This document shows, piece after piece, positions 1-11,800 of a stretch of 64,000 nucleotides of DNA. Under the pieces are notes generated by a model. It was not told the DNA's origin and searched no databases. It saw nothing but the letters and a program-made list of their open reading frames with translations. Origin of the DNA: Atrina japonica. Taxonomy: Eukaryota > Mollusca > Bivalvia > Pterioida > Pinnidae. The stretch spans positions 310,001-374,000 of the forward strand of contig BROG01000443.1 in the NCBI GenBank assembly GCA_030159075.1, given 5' to 3'. The position numbers and the translations under genes were made by a program. Numbering within the stretch: the stretch's first letter is position 1; the number at the start of each line of letters is the position of its first letter.

Positions 1-24
1 GTAGTATGAACATGTGTTTTGTTT

Positions 25-205
25 GTTTGTTTATTGTTGCTCAACGGCCCACTCAAGAATCTTTCACTCATATGGAGACGTCACCAATTGTGGGTGAAGG
101 GCTTCAAATTTTGGCCTATGCTCGGCACTTACGGCCATTGAGCAGTGGGGGTTCTTTAATGCCGACACCTACTGTGACACGGGACCTTGGTTTTTACTGT
201 CTTAG
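25..205 (-). repeat. Interspersed repeat fragment (SINE-like, common bivalve type)
   Basis: The stretch begins with GTTTGTTTGTTTATTGTTG, the reverse complement of an (AAAC)n SINE tail, and continues into a moderately GC-rich block containing GAGCAGTGGGGGTTCTTTA. I recall near-identical blocks as high-copy repeats in bivalve genomes (memory, not a search). A 70-codon open frame at 6-218 is a by-product. The orientation is inferred from the tail. Confidence 0.55.
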
Positions 206-218
206 TATGAACACGTAA

Positions 219-1935
219 AATGGAGCCAACTACAAGTAAATTACAAGTAAACAAAAATAGATCCAACGGAGTGTGAAGTTTAGCACGATCATATCGGGAA
301 TTAACAATACTTGTGAATATTACTATGTAAATATAATACCTTTAAAATAACATGCAAATCTTAATAATAGTAAACATGTATCATGTATTACTACGCTGAC
401 TCTGATACTAGCAGGTTGATCAAATCGTAACCGTCACAGTTGTTTTTTTTGCCGGTGTTGCTGTTTATCACATAAATTATACAGTTATCTCCCTTCTTAC
501 TGAGTTTTTTAGATTTTTTTTTTGTTTATGGTAGAATGGCTTGTACTGATATGGCGATGAACTTGTGTGTTTGATCTACCGTCAATAATTTGTAGGTATG
601 CGAACTTATGTAGCCGAAATCGGCATAAAGAAGAAAGATTCTACGTTATTTATGATATCCTGTCGTAAGTAAGCATAATCTTGCTTTTACATATTACAGG
701 TAGAGCAGACATACGGGTCCACTGGGGAGGAGTTCATCACCTTGTCAAGCATTACATGCTTTTTTATCGCTGGTAAATAACATTCACCCGTGACAAAAGA
801 AGTTCAACCAACTCCTGCTATGTTTACCTATCAATTAGGTGAAAAAAAGTATAGTCACAATTTATAATGTACATTGATTGTTTGCCACGTGAAACAACTG
901 TATAATTCCTTACATCTGTATAGAAAATTGAACAGGTTATACACTTTTTGGACACTTTAAGGGATCCTTATCCCCAACTCAATCTAATATGGGAGGTTGA
1001 AATGCCAGTTAATTAAATTTGCTTATCAAGACAACGGTAGCGCGATTTTGACATGGAACCAACAAGTGACAGTAACATGCCTGTTCTCACGTGTTTGATA
1101 TATCCATGGTAAATAAAGAAAAGTAAGAACATTATATATACTGTATCCAAGTTCGATATAAGCTCTTCTCTATACATCATCTATATTACATACACAGCAC
1201 AGTTTATATACGTGTTGTTGAAGAAAATAGCTATAGGTTTCTTCGCATATAATTATTTAATTCCATTTCTACAGAAATACCAACAAAACAGAAATAATTG
1301 CACCCGATAGGTTTTCTTTAAAAATCGTTTTTAATCTTACATTAATGTATTTGAACCAATCCACTCCTTGATAATGAACCACTAAAATAGATATTTAATT
1401 AAATTAAAATGGTTTTAGTCTCAGAACTATAAATCAATGTGCAAAACCTATCGTATAATACTCCTGAACAGAAAATGAATAAACAGGAAAATATTCCTAC
1501 CTTATCGTATATTTTATCCTTCACTAGATATCTGTATGTCTTGATCAAATCCAATCGAAGACTCTCTCACATTTAACTACAGGCGATACTAGCAAGGCAT
1601 AAATACTTATCGTAAGTAGAATGTTACACAACCATTAGTTGTATAACAAAAACCGCGTGTAAACCCACGTGAGTTTTGGCGACACTACATGTCACTTGAC
1701 CTTTACCCTGTCACAAGTATTTAACGCACACTATATATTGTTTACAAACTGTCCATTGACCTCGTTTTTCACCCCTGTATGTTTACAATACATTTAAATT
1801 CCCGTCCAGCAAATGGTACGATATTTAACTATCCCAATTCCAATTTTTGTGGACGACTTCTTTTTTATACACTTTTCCACCAGTAATCGACATTATTAGG
1901 ACAATGCCTTTGTAGCAGGGGAGTTCAATTTAAGT
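219..1935. other. Gene-free AT-rich DNA
   Basis: No open frame with protein-family character, no exon-like segment with paired splice sites, and no clear tandem array was seen. Only ordinary AT-rich intergenic sequence is visible. Confidence 0.5.
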
Positions 1936-1939
1936 TCAT

Positions 1940-2010
1940 GAAGTGAAGTTGGGAATTCGATCTACATGTAAGTGGAGGAGTAAGCATCCCCTGTTGACTG
2001 GTCACAAGAC
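1940..2010 (+). repeat. Fragment of the 'GGAGTAAGCATCC' interspersed repeat
   Basis: GTGGAGGAGTAAGCATCCCC followed by TGTTGACTGGTCAC. Related fragments occur at 43045-43175 (-), 51655-51715 (+), 53470-53580 (-) and 61295-61335 (+), so this is one member of a multi-copy family. Confidence 0.6.
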
Positions 2011-2309
2011 TATAACATTACTTGTGTCTCTGATCTTAGGTTTTGGGGAGTCATCCGTCTAATGACCATTACTGTGATTTTTTTTCTAAATATTTTTATA
2101 AATCAAATTATCAGTACATCACCAATTGTGCAAATAAACTAACTCATCGTATACTTTTTCTGTGTACATGTACTTTTTTAAAAAAGAAAAACTGATTTCG
2201 ATAGCTTTGTGTGTGGTGGTGGGAGTGGTGAAGGGGACTGGTAAGGTAATACCAGTTAGTTCATTCTGTTACAACAAACATAACGCTGCATGCCCTCTCT
2301 CTGCTATCG

Positions 2310-3475
2310 CAATTGGTATGTGTCACTGTGTGTGTGTTGTCACTGTGTGTGTTGTCAAAATGTATGTCACTGTTTTCGATAGCTTTGTGTGTGGTGCTGA
2401 ATGGAACTTTGATTAGATAATACCAATTAGTATGTGTCACTGTGTGTTGTCACTGTGTGTGTTGTAACTATGCATGTCACTGTTTTTTCACTGAATGTGT
2501 GGCACTGTATGTGTGGCACTGTGTTGTCACTATTTGTTGCCACTGTATGTGTGTTGTCACTGTATGTGTCAGTGTGTGTTGTCAATGTATGTGTCACTGT
2601 GCATTGTCACTGTATGTGTGTCAGTATGTGTTGTCGCTGTATGTATCACTGTGTGTTGTCACTGTATTTGTGTCATTGTGAGTGTTGTCAATGTATGTCA
2701 CAATGTGTCACTGTGTGTTATCTCTGTGTGTCACTGTGTTCAGCAGTTAAGTGTCACTTTATGTGTGTCAGTGTGTTGTCACTGTGTATGTTAATGTGTG
2801 TGTTCAGCGTCACTATGTATGTCAGTGTGTATGTTCAGTGTCACTGTGTATGTCAATTAATGTGTATGTCTGTGTGTTCAGTGTCAGTGTATGTTGTCAC
2901 TGTATGTGTCACTGTGTGTGTTGTCACTATGTGTGTCACTGTATTTGTGTCACTGTGAGTGTTGTCATTGTGTGTCACTTTGTGTCACTGTATGTGTTGT
3001 CACTGTATATGTGTCACTGTTTGTTGCCACTGTGTGTTCAGCGGTTTAATGTCACTTTATGTGTCAGTGTGTTGTTACTGTGTATGTCAATGTGTGTGCT
3101 CAGTGTCACTATCTATGTCAATTAGTGTGTATGTCAATGTGTTCAGTGTCACTGTGTATGTCAATGTGTATGTATGTCAATGTGTGTTCAGTGTCACTGT
3201 GTGTGTCAGTGTGTATGTTCAGTGTCACTGTGTATGTAAATTAGTGTGTATGTCAATGTGTGTTCTGTGTCACTCTGTATGTCAATGTGTATGTATGTCA
3301 ATGTGTGTGTTCAGTGTCACTGTGTGTTGTCACTGTTTGTATGTGTCACTATGTGTATGCGTTAACGTCATTTCACACGTGTGTCACTTTACATATGTGT
3401 AGGTCTATGTGTTTGCGTTTTCGTGTGTTCACGTCTGTGCGCGGTGTGTGTGGGTGTGGATGTGTGTGTTAGATA
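2310..3475 (+). repeat. GT-rich minisatellite with TGTCACTGTGTGT-type units
   Basis: About 1.15 kb of degenerate repeats built from TGTCACTGTATGTG, TGTGTTGTCACTG and GTGTTCAGTG words, with almost no homogeneous stretch. All three + frames stay open for long runs and give Cys/Val/Ser-rich translations because the unit lacks stops. I do not regard these as coding. Confidence 0.8.
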
Positions 3476-3990
3476 GGGTTCAACTGACATCGATAAGTAA
3501 TCTTTTGACCAGTTATACATGCAGTATTCGTACAATGTATAAAGATTTTGGAATGTATATATATGAATGACAAAAATACAAGTGACGCATTTCTCAGCAC
3601 TAAACGGTCACGACTCACGACACATCGTACTTATTCTAGGTCACTGTCTTAAGGACATATGTACCGAGACTTATGTAACTGATAATAGCTGAAGCGGAAC
3701 CGGTATGTCGGGCCAGCGAATATGACAATTTACAATGCGTTGTTTATGAACTAAAACTAGTAGGATTGCACTTAAATTATACTGGCGCGCATCACTAAGT
3801 ACAGGGAAGGAAAACATATACATGTATCTGAATCAATGTTTACAATAACATTTAAAGATCTTGATGACAAATATTGGTGTTGTAACACCAGTGATATATT
3901 ATATTGCTGGTAACATACACATAGACTACACACACACGCGGCTCTGTTAACAATATTGCAATATACATATAGTCCTGTTATGTTAAACCA
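3476..3990. other. Gene-free unique-looking DNA
   Basis: No gene, RNA or repeat recognised. A 77-codon frame on the minus strand (3772-4005) has no family character. Confidence 0.45.
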
Positions 3991-4110
3991 CCAATCAAAC
4001 AGCATATCTCTTAGAATAAATAATCAATTGATAGAGACCATTATTCGTGATTCACTGTAGTAATTAAAGATCTATACATGTCCAATCGCGTCGGAAGCAA
4101 ATTGAAAGTG
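3991..4110 (+). repeat. Anchor copy 1 (duplicate of 19323-19440)
   Basis: About 120 bp running from CCAATCAAACAGCATATCTC to GAAGCAAATTGAAAGTGGGG. It recurs nearly base for base 15.3 kb downstream, and the only clear difference is a short stretch near TGTCCAATCGCG versus TGTCATCAGCG. Both copies run straight into a G-tract. I read it as one genomic locus represented twice. Confidence 0.85.
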
Positions 4111-4890
4111 GGGGAGTGGGGTTGGGGGTGGGGGAGAGTGGAGAGGTTGGGGGGTGGGGGAAAGTGGGTGGGGTGGGGGGTAGTGGGGGGGTGGGGGGGG
4201 GGTGGGGAAAGTGTTGGGGGGGGGGGGGGAGAGGGAGTGGGGGGGGGGGTGGGGGGTGGGGGGAAAGTGGGGGGGAAAGTGGTGTATGTGGGGGTGGGGG
4301 CTGGGGGAGTGGGGGGGGTGGGGGGTGGGGGGGGGGGTGGGGGAAGGTGTGTGGGGAGTGGTGGAGGTGGAAAGTGGTGGGGGGGTGGGGGGGGGTGGGG
4401 GTGGGGGTGGTGGAGGAGAGGGTGGGGGTGGGGAGGGTGGGTGGTGGGGTGGGGGGATGGGGGGGGGGGCGTGGGGGGGGGAGGGTGGGTGGGGAGTGGG
4501 GTGGGGGGGGTGGGGGGGGGGGGGTGGGGGGGGGGGGGTGGGGGGGGAAGTGGGTGGTGGGGGGGGTGGGGGGAGTGGGGGGGTGGGGGGAGTTGGGGGG
4601 GGTGGGGGTGGGGGTTTTCCCTAGTTTGGGTGTCCCTAGGGGTGGGATGTGCCCTCCCTTATTTGGCTAGTGGTAGTATTTTTTCGAAGTTGTTGTGTTG
4701 GGTAATTGTGCTATTGTAGTGGTTTGGGTATTGGAGATGGGGGATGTGGTGGGGGGAATGGGATGGAGTTTTGATTGGTGGGGTGGTGGGGTGGTGTTAT
4801 TGTGTGATTTTGTTCCCCGAGTTTTTGTGATTTCTATTTTGGTGGGGGCACCCCCCCATACACCCCCCCAAGAACCCACCCCCCCTTTAC
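4111..4890. other. G/T low-complexity block 1 (probable sequencing noise)
   Basis: Almost pure runs of 3-12 G separated by single T or short A/T, decaying after 4620 into T/G/C-poor-A text. It begins exactly where the clean copy at 19440 has a simple G13 tract. Long Gly/Trp/Val frames on + and Pro/His frames on - are artefacts of composition. Biological G4-forming DNA is the alternative, but the position argues for noise. Confidence 0.75.
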
Positions 4891-4892
4891 TC

Positions 4893-4980
4893 CCGCCCCT
4901 AACGCCAGAAACGACTTGGGGCAACGCCCCCAATTAATAAACACCTATGTCTATCTTTCTTTGCAAAAAAATCAGTGGGT
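4893..4980 (+). repeat. Internal island matching 19479-19555
   Basis: ACGCCAGAAACGACTTGGGG, then ACACCTATGTCTATCTTTC, then a short A-run and GTGGG. This is a noisy copy of the segment between the two G-tracts of the element at 19409-19622, lying between two blocks of G/T noise. Confidence 0.8.
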
Positions 4981-5829
4981 GGGGGAAAGTGGGGGAGGGA
5001 AAAAAAAAAAGTGGGGGGGGTAAGTGGGTGGAGGGGGTGGGGGAGGTGGGTGGGGGGGGGTAGTGGAGTGTGTGGGGGATAGTTGGGGGTGGTGGGGTGG
5101 GGGTGGGGTTGGGGGGTTGAGGGTGTGGTGGGTAGGGGGTGGTGGGGAAGTGTGGAGTTGGGTGGTGGGGGGGGTGGGGAGTTGGGGGGGGGGTGGGGGT
5201 GTGGGGGGGGGGGGGGGTGGTGGGGGTGGGGGGGGGGAAATGGGGATGGTGGGGGGGGGGGGGGTGGGGGGGGGGGGGTGGGTGGGGGAGGTGGGGGGGT
5301 GGGGAAGTGGTGGGGGGGTGGGGGGGGGGGGGGTGGGGTGGTGGGGTGGGTGGGGGGGGTGGGGGGGGGGAGTGGGGGGGGGGGTGGGGGGGGGGGGGGG
5401 GTGGGGGGGGTGGGGGGTGGTTATAAAAGTGGGGTGCGGGGGGGGGGTGTTGTGGGGGTGGGGTAGTGGGGGGGGGGGGGGGGGGTGGGGAAGTGGAGGT
5501 GGGGGTTGGGGGTTGGGGGGGTGGGTGGGGTGGTGGTGGGAGGGGGGGGGGGGGGTGTGTGGGGGGGGGGGGGGGAGGGGGGGGGGGGTGGTGGGGTGGG
5601 GCGGAGGGGGGGAGTGAAAGGTGGGTGGTTGGGGGGTGGGTGGTGGGAGGGGGGTGGGGGGGGGGGTGGGGGGTGGGGGGTGGGTAGGTTGACGATGTGG
5701 TTGGCCTCATGGGGGGTCGAGGGGGGTCCTATTTGGGTAGGTGTGGGTGGTATTGTGGTTTCTCTATGTGGTTTGTTGGTTTGTGTTATTGTGTGGTCCG
5801 ATTTTATTTTGTATGGTAGTTTATGTTGG
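4981..5829. other. G/T low-complexity block 2 (probable sequencing noise)
   Basis: A second run of G-runs with isolated T. It starts at the place corresponding to the second G-tract of the clean element (near 19550) and decays into T-rich text after 5690. No gene. Confidence 0.75.
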
Positions 5830-8800
5830 AGGGTGTAGGTAGTGGTTGATGTTTTTTTTTTCCTTCTATGTATTTCCTATTTCTATGGTGCTATGTTTTA
5901 ATTTTTTATTTTTTTCTATGTTAGTGGGTATTTTTTGTGTCCGAATATTGTTTGTATTTGGTTTGTTCCTATTGTTGGTTTTGTTTCCCCCGATTGTTTG
6001 TCCAGTTTAGTTGGGTTTTCCCCTAATTTTTTTTCTAGTCCCCCCCTACCCTATTTTTTTGTTGTTTGTTTTGTTATTGTGTTTTTTTTTATTTTTTTTT
6101 TTGGGTGGTGTTTCCCCTGAGTTGTTAGTGTTTCCCTTATTTTAGTTTTTACCCTGATGGTTCCTTACTAAATTGTCCCCTAGTTTTGTTTTAGTTATTT
6201 TCTTTATTTCAATTTGTTTTTTACCCCTCCCCTACCCCCCTATTTTTTTTTTTTTTTTGGTTGTTTTTTTGTCCTATTTTTTTTTTTCCTCCTATGTTTT
6301 TTTGTTTAATCTTTTTTTCTAGTTATTTTTTTGGATTTGTTTTTTTAACCCCATCCCCCACCTATGTTTTTTTTTTGTTTTTTCCTATTCCCCCATTTTT
6401 TGTTATTTTTTTCCTTATTTTTTTTATTTATTATTTTATTGCTACCCCGCACTATATGTAGTTTTGCCCCCTCCTATATGTTATTTTGCCCCCCAGTTTT
6501 TTTTTTTTTTTTTTTAATGTCCTATTTTATTTTGTTTTTTTTGTTTAATTTTTTGTCCCCCCTATTATGTTTTTTTGTTTGATTTTGATTTTTTTAACTA
6601 TTTGTTTTTTATTGTGTTTTTTTTTTTTTTTTTTGTTTATTTTTATTTTTTTTTTATTTCTATTTTTTCCCTCCTCCTATTATTTTCTTATTTATTTTTT
6701 GTTTTTTGTTTTTTTCGCTCCCCGGATTGTTTTTCCTATTTTTTTTTGTTTTTTTTTTTCCCTGTTTCTTCCCACTAGTTTTTTTTTATTTTTCCTATTG
6801 TTCTATTTTTTGGTAAGTTTTTAATTTTTATTATGTGTCCTATTTTGTTTCCCCCTATTCCTATTTTTTTGATCTTTTATTCCCCCTTATATTTTCCACC
6901 TAATCTCCCCTTTAATATTTGGTTTTTTGTTTCCTTATCCTTCCCCCCCCCCTATTCCCCCCCTGAGCTCCCTATTTGTTTATTGTATGTTTTGGCTATA
7001 TTCCCCCCCTTAACCTATTCCACCGCCCTATTATTTTTTTATTTCCTATTTTTTAATATTATTTTTTCTATTGTTTTTTTTTGTTTAATTTTTGTTCCCC
7101 TCTAGTGGAGTTTTTTTTTGTCTATTTTTTTATTTTTTTTTTTTCCTCTCTATTTTCCCGATTTTACCCCCCCCCTTATTATTTTTTTTCTATTTTTTCC
7201 TATTTTTTCTATCTATTTTTCCCACCTCCTATTTTTTTTTTTTGTATTTTTTTTTCCCCCCCTATGGTTTTTTTTTTTTTTTTTTCTCGCTCCCCGTTCC
7301 CTCCCGCCTATTTTATATTTTTTTTCTTTTCTCACTATTTTGTTTTCCTTCCTATTAGTTTTCGATTTTTATTTTCTAGTTTATTTTTTCTAGTTATCCC
7401 GTATTTCCTATTTTAGTATTTTTTTTTTTTTTTTTCTGTTAATTCCCCCCGCTATTTTTATTTTTTTTTGTATCGATTTTTATTTTTTTTGTTTTCACTA
7501 TTTTTTTTGTTTTTCCCTATTTTTTTCCCCCCCTATGTTGTTTTTTTGTTTTTTGTGCCCCCTACCCTAATTTTTTTTTTCTAGTGTTCCTACTATTTTT
7601 TTCCCCGTCCTATGGTTTTTTGTTTATTATTTTTCCTATTTTGTGTTATTTTTGTTATGGTCGTAGGGGTTTAATTTCCTATGTTTTACTATTTAACCCT
7701 ATATTGTTTCTATTTCCCTATATTTTATTTTTTGTTTAGTTTTTTTCCCTCCCGCTTATTTTATTTTTTTTATTTATTCTATTTTTATTTCTTTTTTTTC
7801 ACTATATTTTTTTTCCCCCCTATTGCCCCCCCCCTATTTATTTTTTTTTATTATCCTATTTTATTCATTTTTTTTTTTGTTTTTCTATTTTCCCTATTTT
7901 TTGATTTATTATTTTCCTATTTTTGTTTTGTTTTTCTATTTTTTTTTTTTTTCGTATTTTATTTTTTTTTTTTGTTTTTTTTTTTGTTTCGCCCTCCCAC
8001 TATTTATATTGCTTATATTTGTTACCCTTCCCTTTTTCACCGATTGTTTCCCCCCCCTATTTTAATGTTCCTATTTTGTCTATTTCTATTTTTTTCCCCT
8101 AAACTCCCCTATTGTTTGCGATTTTTTGTTTTTTTTGTTTTTTTTGTTTTCTATTGTTTTCTATGTTTCTTAGTTTAACTATTTTATTTTTTAGTTTGCC
8201 TCCCGATGTTGGTTTGGTTATTTTTTCTGTTGATTTTTTTTTTTTTTTTTTCACTATTTTTTGTTTATAGTGTTTTTTTTTATTTTTGTTCCTATGTTTT
8301 TTCCCTATTAGTTTTGTTTTTTCCTATTTTTGTTTTTTTTTTTTTTTGTGGTTTTTTGGGTTTTTGTTATGTTGTTCTAGGTTGTTGTCTCTATTTTTGA
8401 TTTTTTGTTTTTTTTTTATTATATAGTTTATTTTTTTTGATTGCCCCTATTTTAAGTTTTTTCTTAGGTTTTCCCCCTAGTTTTATTTTTTAGTTGTGTT
8501 TGTGGGTTCCCTATTTTTTGTTTTTTTGTGTTTGGTTGTTTCTTCTATTTGTTTATTTTTTCCCTATTTTTTTTGTTGTAGGTGATTTATATTTTTTATT
8601 TTATGTTGTCCCTTAGATTTTTGTATGTATTTTGTTTCCTATTTTTTTTTATTGTGTTTTGATTTTTTTATTTTTTTTTTCTACCCGATTGTGAGTTTTG
8701 TGTAGGTATTATTGTTTGGTGTGTATGGTTTATTTTCTGCCTATTGTGAGTTTTGTGTGTTATTTTTGTTTTTAGGTTTATTATGTTTTAGTGTTTTTGG

Positions 8801-11800
8801 GTTGTTGTGATTTTATGTTGTGTATGTATTTTGTGTATGGTGGATGGTTTTTTTTTTTTAGTCCCTAGTCCGAGTTTTTTTATTTGTTGTTTTACCTAGT
8901 TTTTTACGATTTTATTTTTTTTTTTAGTTTGTGTTCCCAGAGTTGTGGTTTGGTTTGTTTGTTTTATCGTGTATGTTCTCGACTCTAGTTTGTTGTTTGG
9001 TTTTGCGTTTGCTAATTTTTTTATTTGGCGATTTTGGTATGAGTTTTTGGTTTGTTGTGAAGTTTGGTCTATTGAGTGTTTGTTATTTTTTTTAGTGGTT
9101 TTGTGTTGAGTTTGGATGTGGTGTGATAAGTTTGGTTTGCCGAGGGGGTTGAGGGAACTGATTTGTTTTTTGTGTTTTGTGGGGTTGGTGCCTGATTTGT
9201 GTAGGTGTGTGGGGGTAGGTGTGGTTTTGTATGGTGTTTTTGTGGTGATGTTATTTTGGGTGGTGGTTGATGTTTGATTTTCACTATGTTAGTTGATTCT
9301 ACCCCCCCCCCTATTTTCCTATTTTTTTTAGTTTTGGTCTTTTTGTAGGTCAGTTGCGAGTTGTTCCGAGTTTTTTTTTTCCCCCTATTTTTTATTTCTT
9401 GTTTACCTATTTATTTTTTTTTTGTAGTTTTTTATTTGCTAGTTTTTTTTTTTTTGTTGGTTTGTTTATTTGTTTCCTAATTTTATTGGGTGTGTCCTAG
9501 TTTATGTTCTATTTACTTTTATGTTTGGTGTATGTGTTGTTTTTTTAGTTTTGTGTATTTTTTATGGTTTTGTTCCCCCTAATTTTATTTTTTTTATAGT
9601 TAGTTTTTTTTATTTTTTGTTTTGTTTTTCCTAATTTTTTTTTTTTTTTATTATCCCCCTATTCGTATTTTTGTTTTTTTTTGTTTTTATCCTAATTTTT
9701 TTATTATTTTTGTAAATTTTAATTTTATTTTTTATTTTTCCCCCCTATTTTTTTTTATTATTCCCCCTAATGATTGGTTTTTGTTTTTTTTTTTTTTTAT
9801 GTTTTATAATTTTTTATTTTAATGTTTTGGTTCCCTATTTTTTTATTATTGTTTTCCCCCCTCCCCCTATTGTATTTGCCCTATATTGTTTTTTTTTTCT
9901 ATTTTTTTTTTTTTCTATTTTCTTTTTTTTTTTATTTATTCATTTCTATTCTGTTTTTTTTGTTTATTTCTATTTTTATTTTTTTGTTTTCCCCCCCTAT
10001 TTTATTTTTTTTATTTGTTATTTTTTTTTTTCTATTTTTTTTTTTGATTTTTTTTTGAGGTTTGATGGTTTATATATTGTTTTGGTTGTATTTTCTTTTA
10101 TTTTTTATTTTTGTTGTGTATTTGTTTTTTGTTTATTTTTTTTTTTATTTTTTTTGGTTTTAGGTGAATGATTTTGGTTTTTTTATTTGTTTGCCCCGAC
10201 TATTTCTAGTTTAATTGTTTTTTTTATTTTTATTTTCTATTTTTTTTTTTCTAAGACTATGATTTTTTATTTTTTTTTTTTTTTTTTCGCTATTTTCCTA
10301 TTGCTTTTTTTTTTAGCTATTTATGTTCCCTATTGGATTATTATAATGTTATTAGGTTTTTTGTTGCTATTTTTGTTTTTCTCCCCCCTATTTTTAGTTT
10401 TACTTTTCTATTTTTTTTTTTTCCACCCCCTATTTATGTTGTTCCCCTAGTTGTTATTTGTTTATGTTTTTTTTTTGTTCTCCTATTTGGTTGTATGATT
10501 TTTTTTTGTTTTTATTTTTGATGTCTATTTTTTTTTTCTTTGATTTTATTTTTTTTTTTATTTTTTTATTATGTTTTTATTTTTATTGTTTTTTATTTTG
10601 TTTTTTTTTTTTGTTTTTTTGTACGGTGTTTGAGTTGTTTTATTTATTATTTTTTCCTATTTTTGGTTGTATTTTATGTTTTTACCCTATTTTTGTGTTT
10701 TTGTTTTATGTTTATTTGTATTTATATTACCCTCCCTATATTTTTATTGTATTTGATTTGTTTTTTTTTTTTATTTTTTTTTATTGTTCTATTTTAGTTT
10801 TATTTTTAGGTATTATTTTGTTTTTTTTTATTTTTATTGTAGTTTTTGTTTAGTTTTGTGGTATTTTATTTTTGTTCTTTATTGATTTTTTTTTTTTTTT
10901 TATTATTTTTTTTTTGCCTATTTTTTTTTTATGTCTATTTTCAATTTTTTTCCCATGGTTTTTATTGTTTGTTGGTATGTATTTGTTTTGTATTTTATGT
11001 TTTATTATGTTTTTATTTTTTTATGTTGAGGTTGCTATTTGGGATGGTTTTTTATTTATTGGATTTATTTGCGTTTTAATTGAGTTTTTGGTTTTTAGGT
11101 TTTAGATTTTTGGGTGTAAGTGATAATTGTTTGGTTTGGTGTATTTTGTGTTTGTTTGCCCTTATTTTTTTTTGTTTATTTGCATTTTTTTATGATATTT
11201 TGTTTTATTGTATTTTTATTTCTTTGATTTTTACCAATGTTCCGTATTTTGTTTTTTTATAATTAGTTGTGTGTTTCTTGTGTTTGTTACTTACTATTTT
11301 TGTATGTTTTTTTGTTTTGATATGGTTTTTTTTTTGTCTGATTTTATTCGATTATTTTTCCTTATTTTTTTTTTTGTAATTCGTCTTTATGTGTCTATTT
11401 TTTATTTTTGATTTCTAATTTTATTGTATGTTTTTTGTTTTTTTGTGATTTTTTCCCTATTTTATTTTTGTTTTGTGATTGTATTTATTTTTTTATTGTT
11501 GTTTTATTATTTTTTTTTTTTTTGTTATTTTTCTATTTTTTTTCTTTATTTTTTTTTTTTTTAGTTTTCCTATTAGTTGTTGTTGTTGATTTTTTTTTTT
11601 TTCGTTTTGTTTTTTTTTATTTCTTAGTTTTTTTTATCTTTGATTATTTCCATATGTTTTATGTTTTGGTTTTCTATTGTGTTTACTTTTATTTATTGTA
11701 TTTTATGTTTTGGATTTTTGTGTTGTTTTTGTTTTCCCTAGTTATTTATTGTCTCCTATTTTATTGTATGTTTATTTTTTTCTATGTTGTATTTTATTTT

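Noticed and set aside
2162..3472. Several long Cys/Val/Ser-rich open frames (up to 174 codons)
   Set aside because: They are translations of a GT-rich minisatellite whose unit lacks stop codons. Several frames are open at once and none has splice or family support.
4078..5838. Gly/Trp-rich (+) and Pro/His-rich (-) open frames up to 258 codons
   Set aside because: They arise from G-run/T text on one strand and its complement. The block is probably not genomic.
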